Origin: Thermaerobacter sp. PB12/4term
Lineage (GTDB): Bacteria; Bacillota; Sulfobacillia; Thermaerobacterales; Thermaerobacteraceae
Length of the DNA: 64,000 nucleotides
NCBI RefSeq assembly: GCF_003403315.2
Contig: NZ_CP048407.1
Location: 2,604,001 to 2,668,000 of the forward strand
Direction: 5' to 3'
The notes below the pieces were generated by a model. The model had not been told where the DNA came from. It searched no databases and was given only the letters and a program-made list of their open reading frames with translations. This document shows positions 28,867 to 41,404 of the stretch, piece by piece. Numbering within the stretch: position 1 is the first letter of the stretch; each line of letters begins with the position of its first letter. The position numbers were made by a program, and so were the translations under genes.

Positions 28867-30197
28867 CCCTCCCTGCCGGCCGCGGCCGTTGCCGTTCCCG
28901 CGGCCGTGCCGGTGAAGTCCTCCCCCACCACGATGCGCGCGTCGATGCCTTCCGGCAGGTCCTCGGCCGTTTCCACCCGCACCGTCACGGCCGATCCGGC
29001 CAGGGCCTGGCGCAGGCGGTCCGCCACCGCCGTATCCTCGGGACGAACCACCACCACGGTGGTGGCGAAGTCGAAGCGCTCGGCGTTGCCCACGGTCACC
29101 ACCCGAAAGCCCAGGCTGCGCAGCAGGTCGGCGGCCTGGCCAGCGGCCCCCCGCCGGCCGTTCCCGTTCAGCACTTCCAGCCGCACCTGGGCGTTGGCCT
29201 CCACGTCGACCCCCGCCAGGATCTTCATGGCTTCGCGGCGAGCGGCCGACTCGTCCACCAGCCAGTAGCTGAGGCCGTCCACGTAACCCGGCCGGCCCGG
29301 CAGGATGCCCATCTCCAGCCGGTCCAGGTCGAACCGGGGCAGCAGGGCCGCCAGGCCCAGCATGCGGGAAGCCGGCATGTTGGTGGTGATCTGGCTGCCC
29401 AGGGTGCTGGCCAGCTGGGGCAGCTTCAGGACCCCCTGCATGCTCAGCACCTTGTCCGCCAGCGCCCGGAGGAACTGCTGCTGCCGCTGGATCCGGAAGA
29501 TGTCCCCGTCCTGCCGGTAGCGGACGTAGTGCAGCGCCTTCTCGCCGTCCAGCACCTGGCACCCCGGCTTCAGGTCGATGCGCAGGTTCTGGCTGCGCGC
29601 CGTGTAGCGCATGGGCTTGTCGATGCAGACCTCGACGCCGCCCACGGCATCCACCAGGGCCCGGAAGGCATCGAAGTCGATTTCCACAAAGTAGTCGATC
29701 CAGATGCCGAGGAAGTCTTCGACGGTTTCCTCCACCCGCTGCGCTCCCGCGCCGGGACCGCCTTCGGCCTGGCCGTAGGCGTGGGCATGAGCGATCTTCT
29801 CCGGGTGAGGCCGGCCGGGGATGGCGACCCGCGTGTCGCGGGGGATCGACAGCAAGCCGACCCGCCCCGTGGTGGGGTTGACGTTGACCACCATGATGGT
29901 GTCCGACCGCTGGGGTGCCGACGGCTCTCCCGCACCCGCGCCGGCGTCGACCCCCAGCACCAGGATGTTCAGGGGCCGGTCGGCGGCGGCCGCATGCTGG
30001 GAGCCCGGGTCCGCGTCCTGCGGCACCTGCTGCACGTGGCTGAAAAACCCGTACAGGGTCGACCCCAGCCAGAAGGCGCCCGTCACGCCGGCCACCAGCA
30101 GGACGCCCGCCAGCACGGCCAGCACGCGGGCCGCCCTGCGCCGCGGGCGCTTGGGTTCCTGTTCCACCGGTCCAATCAAGGGCATGCTCACCGTCAA
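28863..30197 (-). CDS. LytR-CpsA-Psr family protein (wall polymer ligase type)
   Basis: A 444-residue protein with an N-terminal membrane anchor (VLAVLAGVLLVAGVTGAFWLGS) and an extracellular LCP domain: LNILVLGVDAGAG, RSDTIMVVNVNPTTGRVGLLSIPRDTRV, KIAHAHAYGQAEGG and ALHYVRYRQDGDIFRIQRQQQFL, containing the conserved acidic and Arg residues that bind pyrophosphate-lipid substrates. The C-terminal part VRLEVLNGNGRRGAAGQAADLLRSLGF is a LytR_C domain. LCP enzymes attach teichoic acids or other polymers to peptidoglycan. TTG 30197 is the first candidate start; GTG 30191 is equally possible from AAAGGAG spacing. It is sandwiched between yqeK and rsfS, as in other Bacillota. Confidence 0.93.
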   Translation of the reverse strand: MTVSMPLIGPVEQEPKRPRRRAARVLAVLAGVLLVAGVTGAFWLGSTLYGFFSHVQQVPQDADPGSQHAAAADRPLNILVLGVDAGAGAGEPSAPQRSDTIMVVNVNPTTGRVGLLSIPRDTRVAIPGRPHPEKIAHAHAYGQAEGGPGAGAQRVEETVEDFLGIWIDYFVEIDFDAFRALVDAVGGVEVCIDKPMRYTARSQNLRIDLKPGCQVLDGEKALHYVRYRQDGDIFRIQRQQQFLRALADKVLSMQGVLKLPQLASTLGSQITTNMPASRMLGLAALLPRFDLDRLEMGILPGRPGYVDGLSYWLVDESAARREAMKILAGVDVEANAQVRLEVLNGNGRRGAAGQAADLLRSLGFRVVTVGNAERFDFATTVVVVRPEDTAVADRLRQALAGSAVTVRVETAEDLPEGIDARIVVGEDFTGTAAGTATAAAGREG

Positions 30198-30431
30198 GAC
30201 GCTCCTTTACGGCCCTCGCGGCGCAGGGGTTCGGCGCTCCTGCTCGCGGCCGCCTCCTGCCATGGTAGCGGCCGGCCTGCCAGGCTGCCAGGTCGACCGG
30301 TACCAGCCCGGGGCGGGTACCGGAGCCGCCGGGCCGTTCCTGGCCCCTGGACGCCCGCCCCGGCCGGGTCCCGTTCGCCGTCCCGGCGCCGCCAGGGACG
30401 TGCGTCCTCGCGGCCCTCCCGTGCCCCGTGC

Positions 30432-31082
30432 TCAAGACTTCGCGTCTCCGCCGGCGGTTCCCGCCCCGCGGCGCAACCACCGGTTGCGGGCGGCCACCGT
30501 GGCCTCGGGCAGCCACAGGCCGCGATCCAGGCAATAGCGGATCAGGTCGTCCAGGACGGCGGCCATGGCCTGGTCCAGGTCGCGGAAGGCCAAGCGCCGC
30601 AGGTCCTCCACACCAGGGTACGTGCGGCCGGGCTCCAACTTGTCCGCCAGGAACAGCAGGCAACCGGTCCGGCCCAGGCCTGGGCGAGCCGTGGTGTGCC
30701 AGCGGACGGCTTCCAGGACCTCGGGATCGCGGGTGAGCCCCTCCCGCATCGCTTCCCAGGCCGCCACAGGGCCGTGCAGCAGGATGGGGTCGGCTCGCTC
30801 CGCCGCATCGGGTTCCCACCCCGCCTGGCGGGCCAGGCGCAGCAATTCGCCGGGGGGGCGCTCCCGGGCCAGGTCGTGGATCCAGGCGGCCAGCTCCACC
30901 GGCCGGGGATCGGTGGCATGGTGTCCCGCCAGCCGGCGCGCCATCTCCACCACCCGCACCACGTGCCGGTACCGGCCGGGGCTGAGGGTGGCCTGGGCCT
31001 TCAACTGGGCGCGGCGCAGCGCCTCTTCCAGGGGCAAGGCTTGCGGCAGCTGTCCCGGCGTTTCGGGCAGCGATCCCGGCAT
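30432..31082 (-). CDS. yqeK: HD-domain hydrolase YqeK (probable diadenosine tetraphosphatase)
   Basis: A 216-residue HD-superfamily protein: RYRHVVRVVEMARRLAGHHA, AAWIHDLARERPPGELL with the HD pair, ADPILLHGPVAAW, AVRWHTTARPGLG and LFLADKLEPGRTYPG. These are the metal-binding residues of YqeK, which cleaves Ap4A symmetrically in several Bacillota; the biochemical assignment is by family. ATG 31082 follows GGAGGGGG with 7 bases spacing. It lies directly after nadD, the standard neighbour. The long upstream frame is not conserved. Confidence 0.92.
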   Translation of the reverse strand: MPGSLPETPGQLPQALPLEEALRRAQLKAQATLSPGRYRHVVRVVEMARRLAGHHATDPRPVELAAWIHDLARERPPGELLRLARQAGWEPDAAERADPILLHGPVAAWEAMREGLTRDPEVLEAVRWHTTARPGLGRTGCLLFLADKLEPGRTYPGVEDLRRLAFRDLDQAMAAVLDDLIRYCLDRGLWLPEATVAARNRWLRRGAGTAGGDAKS

Positions 31083-31101
31083 GCCGATTCCCCCTCCGGG
31101 C

Positions 31102-31995
31102 TCACAGGGCGACGCCGGACGAACCCGGCCGCGCGGCCGGGTTCCCGACGGCGGGAGGCCACGCCCTGGCGGCGCCTCCTCCCGCGGGTCCTTCGGCCGC
31201 GTTCCGCGCCCGGCCTTCGACCGCCGCATCGCCCCCCGGGCTCGGGGGTGCCTGCTCCCCGCCCTGGCCGGCCCCCCCTGCCGGCCCGCGCTCCGGCCCG
31301 CCCCCGGCGGGCGCGGGCCGGGCCGCGGGCTCCGGCGCGGCGGGGCGGTAAAGCCCATATTTCTCCACGTAGTCCTCCACCGCCGCCGGAACCAGGTACC
31401 GGATGGACTGCCCTGCGGCCACCCGCTCGCGCAGTTCCGTGGACGAGATGCCGATCTCCGGGATGGGCAGCACATGGACCCGGGCGCGACGCACCGCCGG
31501 CAACCCGTCGAGAAAGTTCTGCAGCACCGCGCCCGGCAGCCCCGGCCGCGTCACCACGATCAGGTGGCAGATATCCAGCAACCCGAGGCCGCCTCGCCAG
31601 GACGGCAGGGTCACCACCGAATCCGCCCCTGCGATGAAGTAAAGGGATGCGCCGGGCCCCGCCATGGCGGACAGCTGGGTCAGGGTGTCGATGGTGTAGG
31701 AAGGTCCCTCCCGGTCCAGTTCCAGCCGGGTCGTGTAGAAGTGGGGGTTGCCGGCGGTGGCCAGCACCGTCATGCGGTACCGGTGCTCGGCATCGCTAAC
31801 CCCGGCCGGGTCCTTGTGGGGCGGCCTTCCCGCCGGCACGAACAGCACCCGGTCCAGACGGAAGTGGACCCGCGCTGCTTCCGCTGCTACCAGGTGCCCG
31901 ATGTGAATGGGATCGAAGGTGCCGCCGAGCACCCCCAGCTGCAGCGGCCGGCCGTCCCGGCGCGGCTTCAGCCACTCCTCCAGCCCTCTGGCCAC
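31102..31995 (-). CDS. nadD: Nicotinate-nucleotide adenylyltransferase
   Basis: A 297-residue enzyme that adenylates NaMN in NAD synthesis. Motifs: LGVLGGTFDPIHIGHLVAAEAA (nucleotidyltransferase HxGH), PAGRPPHKDPAGVSDAEHRYRM, and PIPEIGISSTELRERVAAG near the end. A strong AAGGAGG site 6 bases before GTG 31995 decides the start, rather than the ATG at 32040. The last about 75 residues are Gly/Ala/Pro-rich and probably disordered. It lies between obg and yqeK. Confidence 0.95.
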   Translation of the reverse strand: MARGLEEWLKPRRDGRPLQLGVLGGTFDPIHIGHLVAAEAARVHFRLDRVLFVPAGRPPHKDPAGVSDAEHRYRMTVLATAGNPHFYTTRLELDREGPSYTIDTLTQLSAMAGPGASLYFIAGADSVVTLPSWRGGLGLLDICHLIVVTRPGLPGAVLQNFLDGLPAVRRARVHVLPIPEIGISSTELRERVAAGQSIRYLVPAAVEDYVEKYGLYRPAAPEPAARPAPAGGGPERGPAGGAGQGGEQAPPSPGGDAAVEGRARNAAEGPAGGGAARAWPPAVGNPAARPGSSGVAL

Positions 31996-32036
31996 CGGAA
32001 TCCTCCTTCGGACCCGCCGCGCTTCCCCTGCATCCT

Positions 32037-33982
<1,946 letters not shown>

Positions 33983-34123
33983 CAGGATCCCCCACGGGCT
34001 GGACCGGGCTCGCCACGGCCGCCGCCGCTGCAAGCAGCACCGCGGCCGCAGCAGGCCAGATAGCAAAAAGCCTCCGCCCAACCGGTACCGGCCGCAGCGG
34101 AGGCGCCTGGCATAGGGACAAGG

Positions 34124-34432
34124 TCAGTCGGCAGCAACCTGGGCGGGCTCTTCCGCCGCCAGCGGCATCACGTTGACCACCCGGCGGCCGCCCCGGGTGC
34201 CGAACTGGACCACGCCGTCGACGAGAGCAAACAGGGTGTCGTCGCCGCCCCGGCCCACGTGCTTGCCGGGGTGGAACCGGGTCCCGCGCTGCCGCACCAG
34301 GATGGTGCCCGCGCGCACCACCTGTCCCTCGTACCGCTTGACGCCCAGGTACTTGGGGTTGCTGTCGCGACCGTTGCGGGTGCTGCCGCCGCCCTTCTTG
34401 TGGGCGAACAGCTGCAGGTTGATCCGGCGCAT
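34124..34432 (-). CDS. rpmA: 50S ribosomal protein L27 with Prp-cleavable N-terminus
   Basis: A 102-residue protein, [34 protein letters not shown], the L27 signature, with [18 protein letters not shown]. The first nine residues (to LQLF) are the Bacillota extension removed by Prp before the conserved AHKKG. ATG 34432 follows GGAGGTGAG. The prp gene is directly upstream. The C-terminus is a little longer than usual. Confidence 0.96.
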   Translation of the reverse strand: MRRINLQLFAHKKGGGSTRNGRDSNPKYLGVKRYEGQVVRAGTILVRQRGTRFHPGKHVGRGGDDTLFALVDGVVQFGTRGGRRVVNVMPLAAEEPAQVAAD

Positions 34433-34437
34433 GGACC

Positions 34438-34782
34438 TCACCTCCCTCCGGTCGACCGTTCTTCCACGCGCACGTACTCGTCGTAGTCGCTGGCGATGGC
34501 CTGGATCCCGACCCGGGCCGTCTCCAGGATCGCCTGGGCCGCCCGGTGCAGGTCCGCCGGCACGTCAGCGGGGAGCTGGCACACCAGCCGCCCCTCCTCG
34601 TCCAGCTCCACCTCGGGCACCAGGTGCAGCACTTCCTCCAGGCCGAGAATGGCCGCCTGCCCCAGGGCCGACACGGCGGCACAGACGATGTCGTCGCCGC
34701 GGTCGGCAAACCCCGCATGACCGGTGATCTCGAAGCGCGTGATGGCGCCCTGGCCATCGCGGAAGAACACGGCCCGGATCAC
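34438..34782 (-). CDS. prp: Ribosomal-processing cysteine protease Prp
   Basis: A 114-residue protein with [36 protein letters not shown]; the His in GHAG and the Cys in [10 protein letters not shown] are the catalytic pair. Prp removes the N-terminal extension of L27. The GTG start at 34782 is 3 bases past the rplU stop. The order rplU-prp-rpmA is universal in Bacillota. Length is normal. Confidence 0.95.
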   Translation of the reverse strand: MIRAVFFRDGQGAITRFEITGHAGFADRGDDIVCAAVSALGQAAILGLEEVLHLVPEVELDEEGRLVCQLPADVPADLHRAAQAILETARVGIQAIASDYDEYVRVEERSTGGR

Positions 34783-34785
34783 GGC

Positions 34786-35097
34786 TCACGCCTCGATGCG
34801 GTCGATCTTCACCCGGGTGAAGGGCTGGCGGTGACCCCGCTTGCGACGGTAGTTCACCTTGTGCCGATACTTGAAGACGATGATCTTCCGGTCGCGGCCA
34901 TGGCCCAGCACGTGGCCCGTGACCCGCGCGCCCTCCACCACCGGCGTGCCCAGGCGGAATTCCTCCCCCTGCTTCACGGCCAGCACCCGGTCGAAGACCA
35001 CCGTCTCGTTCTCGTCCACGGGCAGCTTCTCCAGGCGCAGCACGTCGCCTTCCTGCACCCGGTACTGCTTGCCCCCCGTCTCGATGATGGCGTACAT
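34786..35097 (-). CDS. rplU: 50S ribosomal protein L21
   Basis: A 103-residue protein starting [25 protein letters not shown], with [46 protein letters not shown], the L21 C-terminal rRNA-binding motif. ATG 35097 is preceded by GGGGTGACGCC. It heads a conserved cluster (rplU-prp-rpmA-spo0B-like-obg). A strong promoter and a possible attenuator hairpin lie in the 5' region. Confidence 0.97.
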   Translation of the reverse strand: MYAIIETGGKQYRVQEGDVLRLEKLPVDENETVVFDRVLAVKQGEEFRLGTPVVEGARVTGHVLGHGRDRKIIVFKYRHKVNYRRKRGHRQPFTRVKIDRIEA

Positions 35098-35200
35098 GGC
35101 GTCACCCCGCCTCCACCTGGCTGCGTTCAGCATCCGTGCCGGTCATCGGCATCCGTTCCGGTCGATCGCCGCGGCATCATCGCCGTGCCCTTGTCCGAGG

Positions 35201-35240
35201 GGAAAAAGGCAGAAAGAGGGGCCCCCGCGGCGCCGGGGCC
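35201..35240 (-). promoter_or_regulatory. Possible attenuator hairpin in the rplU leader
   Basis: On the minus strand, GGCCCC at 35240-35235 can pair with GGGGCC at 35225-35220 around a GC-rich loop, followed by CTCTTTCTGCCTTTTTC. It lies 10-15 bases after the predicted transcription start and about 100 bases before rplU, consistent with a ribosomal protein leader or early terminator. Confidence 0.45.
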
Positions 35241-35254
35241 TTCACAGCGCTAGT

Positions 35255-35284
35255 ATTCTAGTCGCCCGGCCGCAGGGGTGTCAA
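35255..35284 (-). promoter_or_regulatory. Probable sigma-A promoter of the rplU operon
   Basis: On the minus strand TTGACA (35284-35279), 18-base spacer, TAGAAT (35260-35255); the -10 matches 5 of 6. It would give a leader of about 150 bases before rplU. Confidence 0.85.
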
Positions 35285-35343
35285 GGTAAGCGGCGGACAT
35301 AACGTGGTGGTGCCGTGCCGGGCGGTGTCGGGCCGGGTGGGGG

Positions 35344-35387
35344 GCCCGCGGCCGGCGGCGTGCGCGGGAACACCCGCCGGCGCGGGC
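35344..35387 (-). terminator. Possible rng terminator hairpin
   Basis: A long GC stem on the minus strand pairs GCCCGCG and CCGGCGG with CCGCCGG and CGCGGGC (one bulged C). It lies just past the rng stop and before the rplU promoter. No U-tract follows, so this call is weak. Confidence 0.35.
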
Positions 35388-35410
35388 CGGGCCACGATCT
35401 TGGCCGGGCC

Positions 35411-37111
<1,701 letters not shown>

Positions 37112-37741
37112 GAAAAACCACTCCAAACTTGTAGATAAGCTCAGTTTAATCCATCGGCAGGCCTTTGATCCACGGTACCGGCCCCGGCCCGCGCACCGGG
37201 CCGGGTGGCTCCACCGCCCTGCCGGCTTGCCTGGGATCCCGCCCAACGGGCCGGCAGGCGCTGGTTCTTACCATGGATGAATATGGCGGGGCGGGGCACC
37301 GGCAATACGGCCGGGCGGCCGTCGAAGCCAAACCGGGACCGGCCTGAACGGCCACCACGGGAGACGCCTGGTGGGCTGGCGAGGGGCGCCGCCAGGGGCA
37401 TCCGGCGGCGTACCTGGAGCTGGAATAATTGGAGGTGCAAGCGGCTTCTTGGGGGTCGAAGGGGGTTCTTCGGACCGAAGGGCGGTGGACGCCGTGCCGG
37501 TGCACGCCGTGCCGGACCCCGCTGGGGACGGCTTTTGCCCGCCGTTCCGCGCGACCAGGCGGCCGCGACCCGCCCACTTCCGGCAAGCGCCGCGGCCGGG
37601 CCGGCCTCGGGGGCCGAATCCACCCCACCCTGCGGTCTTGACCGGTTCCGGCGACCGCCGGGGACGGAGCCGCCGCCGGAACCGGGCCCGCAGCACCCTA
37701 GCACCCTGCGGCCCCGCCCGGCCCGCCAGGGGCGGCGGCCG
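37112..37741. other. 630-base gap upstream of rng
   Basis: No credible gene was found between the M50 peptidase gene and rng. Open frames in both orientations lack conserved motifs and show Arg/Pro/Gly-rich GC noise. Patches of lower GC occur around 37131-37155, 37265-37290 and 37420-37440. The 11-mer CGCCGTGCCGG is repeated near 37489 and 37506. I saw no RNA gene fold. The stretch could hold the promoter and a long leader of rng, but no convincing hexamers were found. Confidence 0.5.
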
Positions 37742-38599
37742 TCAGGCGCGCCATTCCAGCAGGTCCCGCACGGGCGCATCCAGCCCCAGCTGGAGGATGC
37801 CGCGCAGCAACCGCCCCTCGTCCACTTCCCCCAGGGGGCGCTCCTGGATGTCGACCACCACGATCTCGTGGTAGCTCCCCGGCCGCAGGGCTTCCGCCAC
37901 CTGACGCAGGCTGGTGGTCTCCAGTGCCACCAGGCGGTGCACGGGCAGCAGGCCTATGCGGCGCAGGCGGCCGCGCTTGGTCCACAAGCCCCGCAGGGCG
38001 GTGACGCCCACCCACTGCTCTTCCCGCGCCGTGCCCACCCAGATGGTCAGGGCCGCCGCCAGCAGGTGGGGGGCCAGGACCTGCCAGTAGAACGCGAGAA
38101 GGGTCGCCGCCGCCAGGGCCAGGGCCACGGACCGGCCCAGCCGGCCCAGCATCATGACCGCCTGGCGCGGCCCGCGGGTCCGCTTGAGGAAAGCCAGGAG
38201 GATGCGGCCGCCGTCCAGCGGCAGGGCCGGCAGCAGGTTGAACAGGGCCATGGCCAGGTTGGCGGCCTGAAAAGGAGCGACCCACGGCCCCAGAAGCCAC
38301 CCTGCCTGGTGGAGGGCGATGCTGATGGCCAGCAGCAGCAGGTTGTTGAGCGGGCCGGCCAGGGCCACCACCGCTTCCACCAGGGGTTCCCGGCGGCCCG
38401 GCCCGCGGATGTCGGCCACGGCGCCGTAAGGTAGAAGCTCGAGGCGCGCGATCTCCAGCCCGCAGAGCCGGGCCGCGACCAGGTGGGCCAGCTCATGGGT
38501 GGCCAGGACGGCCAGGAGCAACAGCAACTGGCCCGGCAAGCCCAGCAGAGCCGCCAGGGCCACCAGGACCAGCAGCAGCGGATGGACGAACACGGCCAC
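37742..38599 (-). CDS. M50 family membrane zinc protease (SpoIVFB-like)
   Basis: A 285-residue intramembrane metalloprotease with about six membrane helices. The zinc motif H35-E-L-A-H39 lies in the second helix and N-L-L-P-A-L-P-L-D129-G-G supplies the third ligand. The C-terminal part (VALETTSLRQVAEALRPGSYHEIVVVDIQERPLG) resembles a CBS domain, as in SpoIVFB, the protease that activates pro-sigma-K. The GTG 38599 start lacks a ribosome site; AAGGAGG lies 9 bases before a CTG at 38623, which would add LQLGSILG and give the family N-terminus xGxILGVxVxxHPL. That CTG start is quite possible. It follows the M23 gene, like spoIVFA-spoIVFB. Confidence 0.87.
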   Translation of the reverse strand: MAVFVHPLLLVLVALAALLGLPGQLLLLLAVLATHELAHLVAARLCGLEIARLELLPYGAVADIRGPGRREPLVEAVVALAGPLNNLLLLAISIALHQAGWLLGPWVAPFQAANLAMALFNLLPALPLDGGRILLAFLKRTRGPRQAVMMLGRLGRSVALALAAATLLAFYWQVLAPHLLAAALTIWVGTAREEQWVGVTALRGLWTKRGRLRRIGLLPVHRLVALETTSLRQVAEALRPGSYHEIVVVDIQERPLGEVDEGRLLRGILQLGLDAPVRDLLEWRA

Positions 38600-38701
38600 G
38601 CCCAGGATGCTGCCCAGCTGCAGGGGCCCTCGCCTCCTTGCGCCCGGGCCGCCCCCCGGGCCCCGAGGGTGCCATGGCGAGGGCGCCTGGCGACCGCCGC
38701 C

Positions 38702-40096
38702 CTAGCGACCGCCTTCCGGCGGCAGGTGCAACTCGGGGTCGACGGCCTGCCCCCGGCGCCGCATTTCAAAGTGCAGGTGGGGTCCGCCGCCCTCGCCTTC
38801 GGCGGCCACCGCCGCCAGGAGCTGGCCCGCCGTCACCGCGTCCCGGTCCCGGACCACCACGTGGTCGACGACCGCATAGCGGGTCACCCAGCCCCCGCCG
38901 TGGTCCACCTCCACCATCCAGCCCAGGCCTGCCCGGTCGTACCACACCCGCGTGACCACGCCGGCCGCCGCCGCCCGGACGGCCGTTCCGGCCCGGGCGG
39001 CGATGTCGATGCCCTCGTGAAAGCGCGGGGCATCCCCTTCGTCCAGCTGCCAGCCGAAGGGTTCCGTCACCCGGCCTTCCAGAGGCCAGGCCCATCGCGG
39101 CTCCCAGCTTCCTCCCCCGGAGGAACCGGCCCCGGAACCGCTGCCGGCCGCGCCGTCGCCCGCTGAACCGCCGGCCCCCCCATCGCGATCGCCGGTGAAC
39201 CCGGCGGAACCGGGGCCGGAGCTTTGCGCGCCGCCATCCTGCTCCGGCGACCCGCCGGCCGGCTCCGTCCCGGACGGGCTGGGGCCGGTTCCCCCGCCAG
39301 CCCCCAGGCCCGGCTCCTCGCCGCCGGCACCCCGAAGGGCCCGGCCGGTAGCGCTGCCCGGTGCGGCACCGTCCCCCGCGGGGCCGGCTGTGACGCCCCC
39401 CGGGCCGCCTCCGGGCGGGGAGCCGCCCGTGGAGCCCCCGGCCGGGGCGCCGCCTGTGGAGAGGCTCCCGGCGGCCTGCCCCCCGCTGGCTCCGGACCCG
39501 GCGGGGTCCGGAGCCAGCGGAGCCAGCGGGGCCAGCGCAGGCACGCTGCCGCCGGTGACGCCGGCGCCCCCGGCGCCGGCGTCACCGGCTTCCTGGCGCC
39601 CCAGGACGGCCACCTGGAGCCAGCCGCCGGCGGGCAGCCCGGAGAGCCAGCGGGCCACCTGGGGCCGGTCGAGCCAGTTGGCGCTGACCATGCGCCCGGC
39701 CGCCCGCGCCCAGGCCTCGCCCGCATCACCGGGCAGCCACCGGCCGGCCACCAGGGCCAGCGCCAGGAGCAGGGGCACCCACAGGGCCGGGCCTTGCCGC
39801 GCTCCCGGCATCCAGCCCCCCGGTGGCGGCTGCAGGCCGCCTGTGACGGGGCCGGCGGGGCCGGCGCCGGGTCCAGGGTCCGGGCCCGGCAACGGCTGCC
39901 CGCCCGCATCGCCCGCAGGGACGGGCCGGTCACCGCCGTGGCCGGCCCCGGCCACCGGCCCGCCGGCCGAAGAGGCCGCTTCACCACCGACAATAGCGCC
40001 ACCGGCGGCCGGGGCGCCGGCCGCGCCGTCCCTGGCCGCGCTCTCCCCGGCCGGACCCTTCTCGCCCGCTTCCCCGCCTGCACCTGGAGGCACCAT
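38702..40096 (-). CDS. M23 peptidase-domain membrane protein (SpoIVFA-like)
   Basis: A 464-residue protein. About 105 Gly/Ala/Pro-rich residues precede one membrane helix (LWVPLLLALALVAGRWL); after a long disordered segment the LytM/M23 domain starts near residue 335 (WPLEGRVTEPFGWQLDEGD). The zinc residues H360-x3-D364 and H440-x-H442 (PHLHFEM) are intact, so it may be catalytic, unlike degenerate members. Position before the M50 gene matches spoIVFA, which holds SpoIVFB in check in the outer forespore membrane. ATG 40096 follows GGGAGG. Other M23 hydrolases are an alternative. Confidence 0.85.
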   Translation of the reverse strand: MVPPGAGGEAGEKGPAGESAARDGAAGAPAAGGAIVGGEAASSAGGPVAGAGHGGDRPVPAGDAGGQPLPGPDPGPGAGPAGPVTGGLQPPPGGWMPGARQGPALWVPLLLALALVAGRWLPGDAGEAWARAAGRMVSANWLDRPQVARWLSGLPAGGWLQVAVLGRQEAGDAGAGGAGVTGGSVPALAPLAPLAPDPAGSGASGGQAAGSLSTGGAPAGGSTGGSPPGGGPGGVTAGPAGDGAAPGSATGRALRGAGGEEPGLGAGGGTGPSPSGTEPAGGSPEQDGGAQSSGPGSAGFTGDRDGGAGGSAGDGAAGSGSGAGSSGGGSWEPRWAWPLEGRVTEPFGWQLDEGDAPRFHEGIDIAARAGTAVRAAAAGVVTRVWYDRAGLGWMVEVDHGGGWVTRYAVVDHVVVRDRDAVTAGQLLAAVAAEGEGGGPHLHFEMRRRGQAVDPELHLPPEGGR

Positions 40097-40218
40097 GGGC
40101 CGTCCCTCCCGGCGCAGTATATGGATCGCCCAGCCATCCCTATGCTGGCCACCGGGCCACCCCGGTGGGGGCTGGGCACGCCGCGGCGGCCGCGGTCTTC
40201 CCGGGCGGTCCGGACCCT

Positions 40219-40263
40219 AGGATCAGGATCCAGGATCAGGATCCAGCGCAGGATTCAGGATTC
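40219..40263. repeat. Tandem AGGATC-type repeats at the rodA 3' end
   Basis: AGGATCAGGATCC occurs at 40219-40231 and again at 40232-40244. AGGATTC then occurs twice, at 40250-40256 and 40257-40263, running into the rodA stop. It looks like slippage-generated microrepeats. Confidence 0.8.
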
Positions 40264-41404
40264 AGAACAGGATCTTGTGCCGGCGGGCGTAGGCGCTCAT
40301 CAGGAGGCCCAGGCTGATGCAGTTGGTGAGGAGGTTGCTGCCCCCGTAGCTGATGAAGGGCAGGGGCAGGCCGGTGATGGGCATCAGGCCGACGGTCATC
40401 CCGGCATTGATGATGAAGTGGGTGGCCAGCATGGACACCACGCCGGCCCCCAGCAGCATGCCGTAGGTGTCCCCGGCCTGGGTGGTGTCGTGCAGGGCGC
40501 GCAGGAGCAGAGCCAGCAGCAGCAGGACCAGCAGGGTGATCCCCACGAAGCCCAGGGTCTCGGCGGCCACGGCGAAGATGAAGTCGGTCTGGGGCTCGGG
40601 CAGGAAGCTGGTGGCCGTCTGGCTGGTGCCGGTCAGCCCCTGGCCGAACAGCCGGCCGTTGCCCACGGCCAGGCGGGACTGCAGCACGTGATACCCCGCA
40701 CCCAGGCCGTTCTGCCCGTCGTTGTACGGGTTGATGAACACCACCAGCCGCATCAGCTGGTGGGGCTCAAGGAGCGAGATCTTGTCAGGGAAGCGCAGCT
40801 GGGCCCACACCAGGCCGGTGGCCGCGGCCAGGCCGGCCGTGGCCAGGCCGAAGAGGCGCCAGACCGGGTAACCGGCCATGAGCAGCATGCCGCCGGTGAT
40901 TCCGAAGAAGACCAGCACCGTCCCCAGGTCCGGCTGTTTGAGCACCAGCAGGGCCAGGGGAGCCACCATGGCCCCCACCGGCACCAGGTCCAGCCACGTC
41001 CAGGGCCGGTCCTCGTGGCGGGCGAGCCGGTCGGCCAGGACCAGGATCAGGATGGGCTTGACGAACTCGGCCGGCTGCAGGCTGACCGGGCCGGCCTGGA
41101 TCCAGCACCGGCACCCGTTGATCTCGGGCGCCACCACCAGCATGGCCGCCAGGCCGGCAGTGGCCGCGCCGTACAGGTACCACTGCACCCGCGGCAGGGT
41201 ACGGTAGTCGACCCACAGGGTGACGGCCAGCATGGTGGCCAGCCCGGCGACGGCGAAGACGGCCTGCTTCTCCACCAGGTCCAGCATCCCCCGGGCCCGC
41301 ACGGCCACGGAGATCAGGACCAGCCCGCAAGCCATGAGGACCATGACCAGGGCGATCAGCGGCAGATCCAGGGTTTTGAGCAAGCGCCGGTCCAGCAAGC
41401 CCAC
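40262..41404 (-). CDS. rodA: Peptidoglycan glycosyltransferase RodA (FtsW/RodA/SpoVE family)
   Basis: A 380-residue SEDS protein with about ten membrane helices. It has AEFVKPILILVLADRLAR, QPDLGTVLVFFGITGGMLLMAG, FINPYNDGQNGLGAGYHVLQSRLAVGNGRLFGQGL, DFIFAVAAETLGFVG and LMPITGLPLPFISYGGSNLLTN, the family signature. With PBP2 it elongates the side wall. The longest frame starts at ATG 41458, but GGGAGGG lies 7 bases before GTG 41404 (MGLLDRRLLKTLDLPLI), which is chosen. It is at the end of the mre-min cluster. FtsW or SpoVE identity cannot be excluded, but proximity to mrdA favours RodA. Confidence 0.93.
   Translation of the reverse strand: MGLLDRRLLKTLDLPLIALVMVLMACGLVLISVAVRARGMLDLVEKQAVFAVAGLATMLAVTLWVDYRTLPRVQWYLYGAATAGLAAMLVVAPEINGCRCWIQAGPVSLQPAEFVKPILILVLADRLARHEDRPWTWLDLVPVGAMVAPLALLVLKQPDLGTVLVFFGITGGMLLMAGYPVWRLFGLATAGLAAATGLVWAQLRFPDKISLLEPHQLMRLVVFINPYNDGQNGLGAGYHVLQSRLAVGNGRLFGQGLTGTSQTATSFLPEPQTDFIFAVAAETLGFVGITLLVLLLLALLLRALHDTTQAGDTYGMLLGAGVVSMLATHFIINAGMTVGLMPITGLPLPFISYGGSNLLTNCISLGLLMSAYARRHKILF

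Noticed and set aside
28501-30819. A single 772-codon minus-strand frame ending in RsfS
   Set aside because: Only the last 121 codons are conserved. The upstream part is antisense-like noise over the LCP gene in another frame, and a start with coupling exists at 28866.
37112-37741. A structured RNA gene or small protein upstream of rng
   Set aside because: No known fold such as 6S RNA, tmRNA or RNase P RNA was recognised, and no frame has a ribosome site plus conserved motif.
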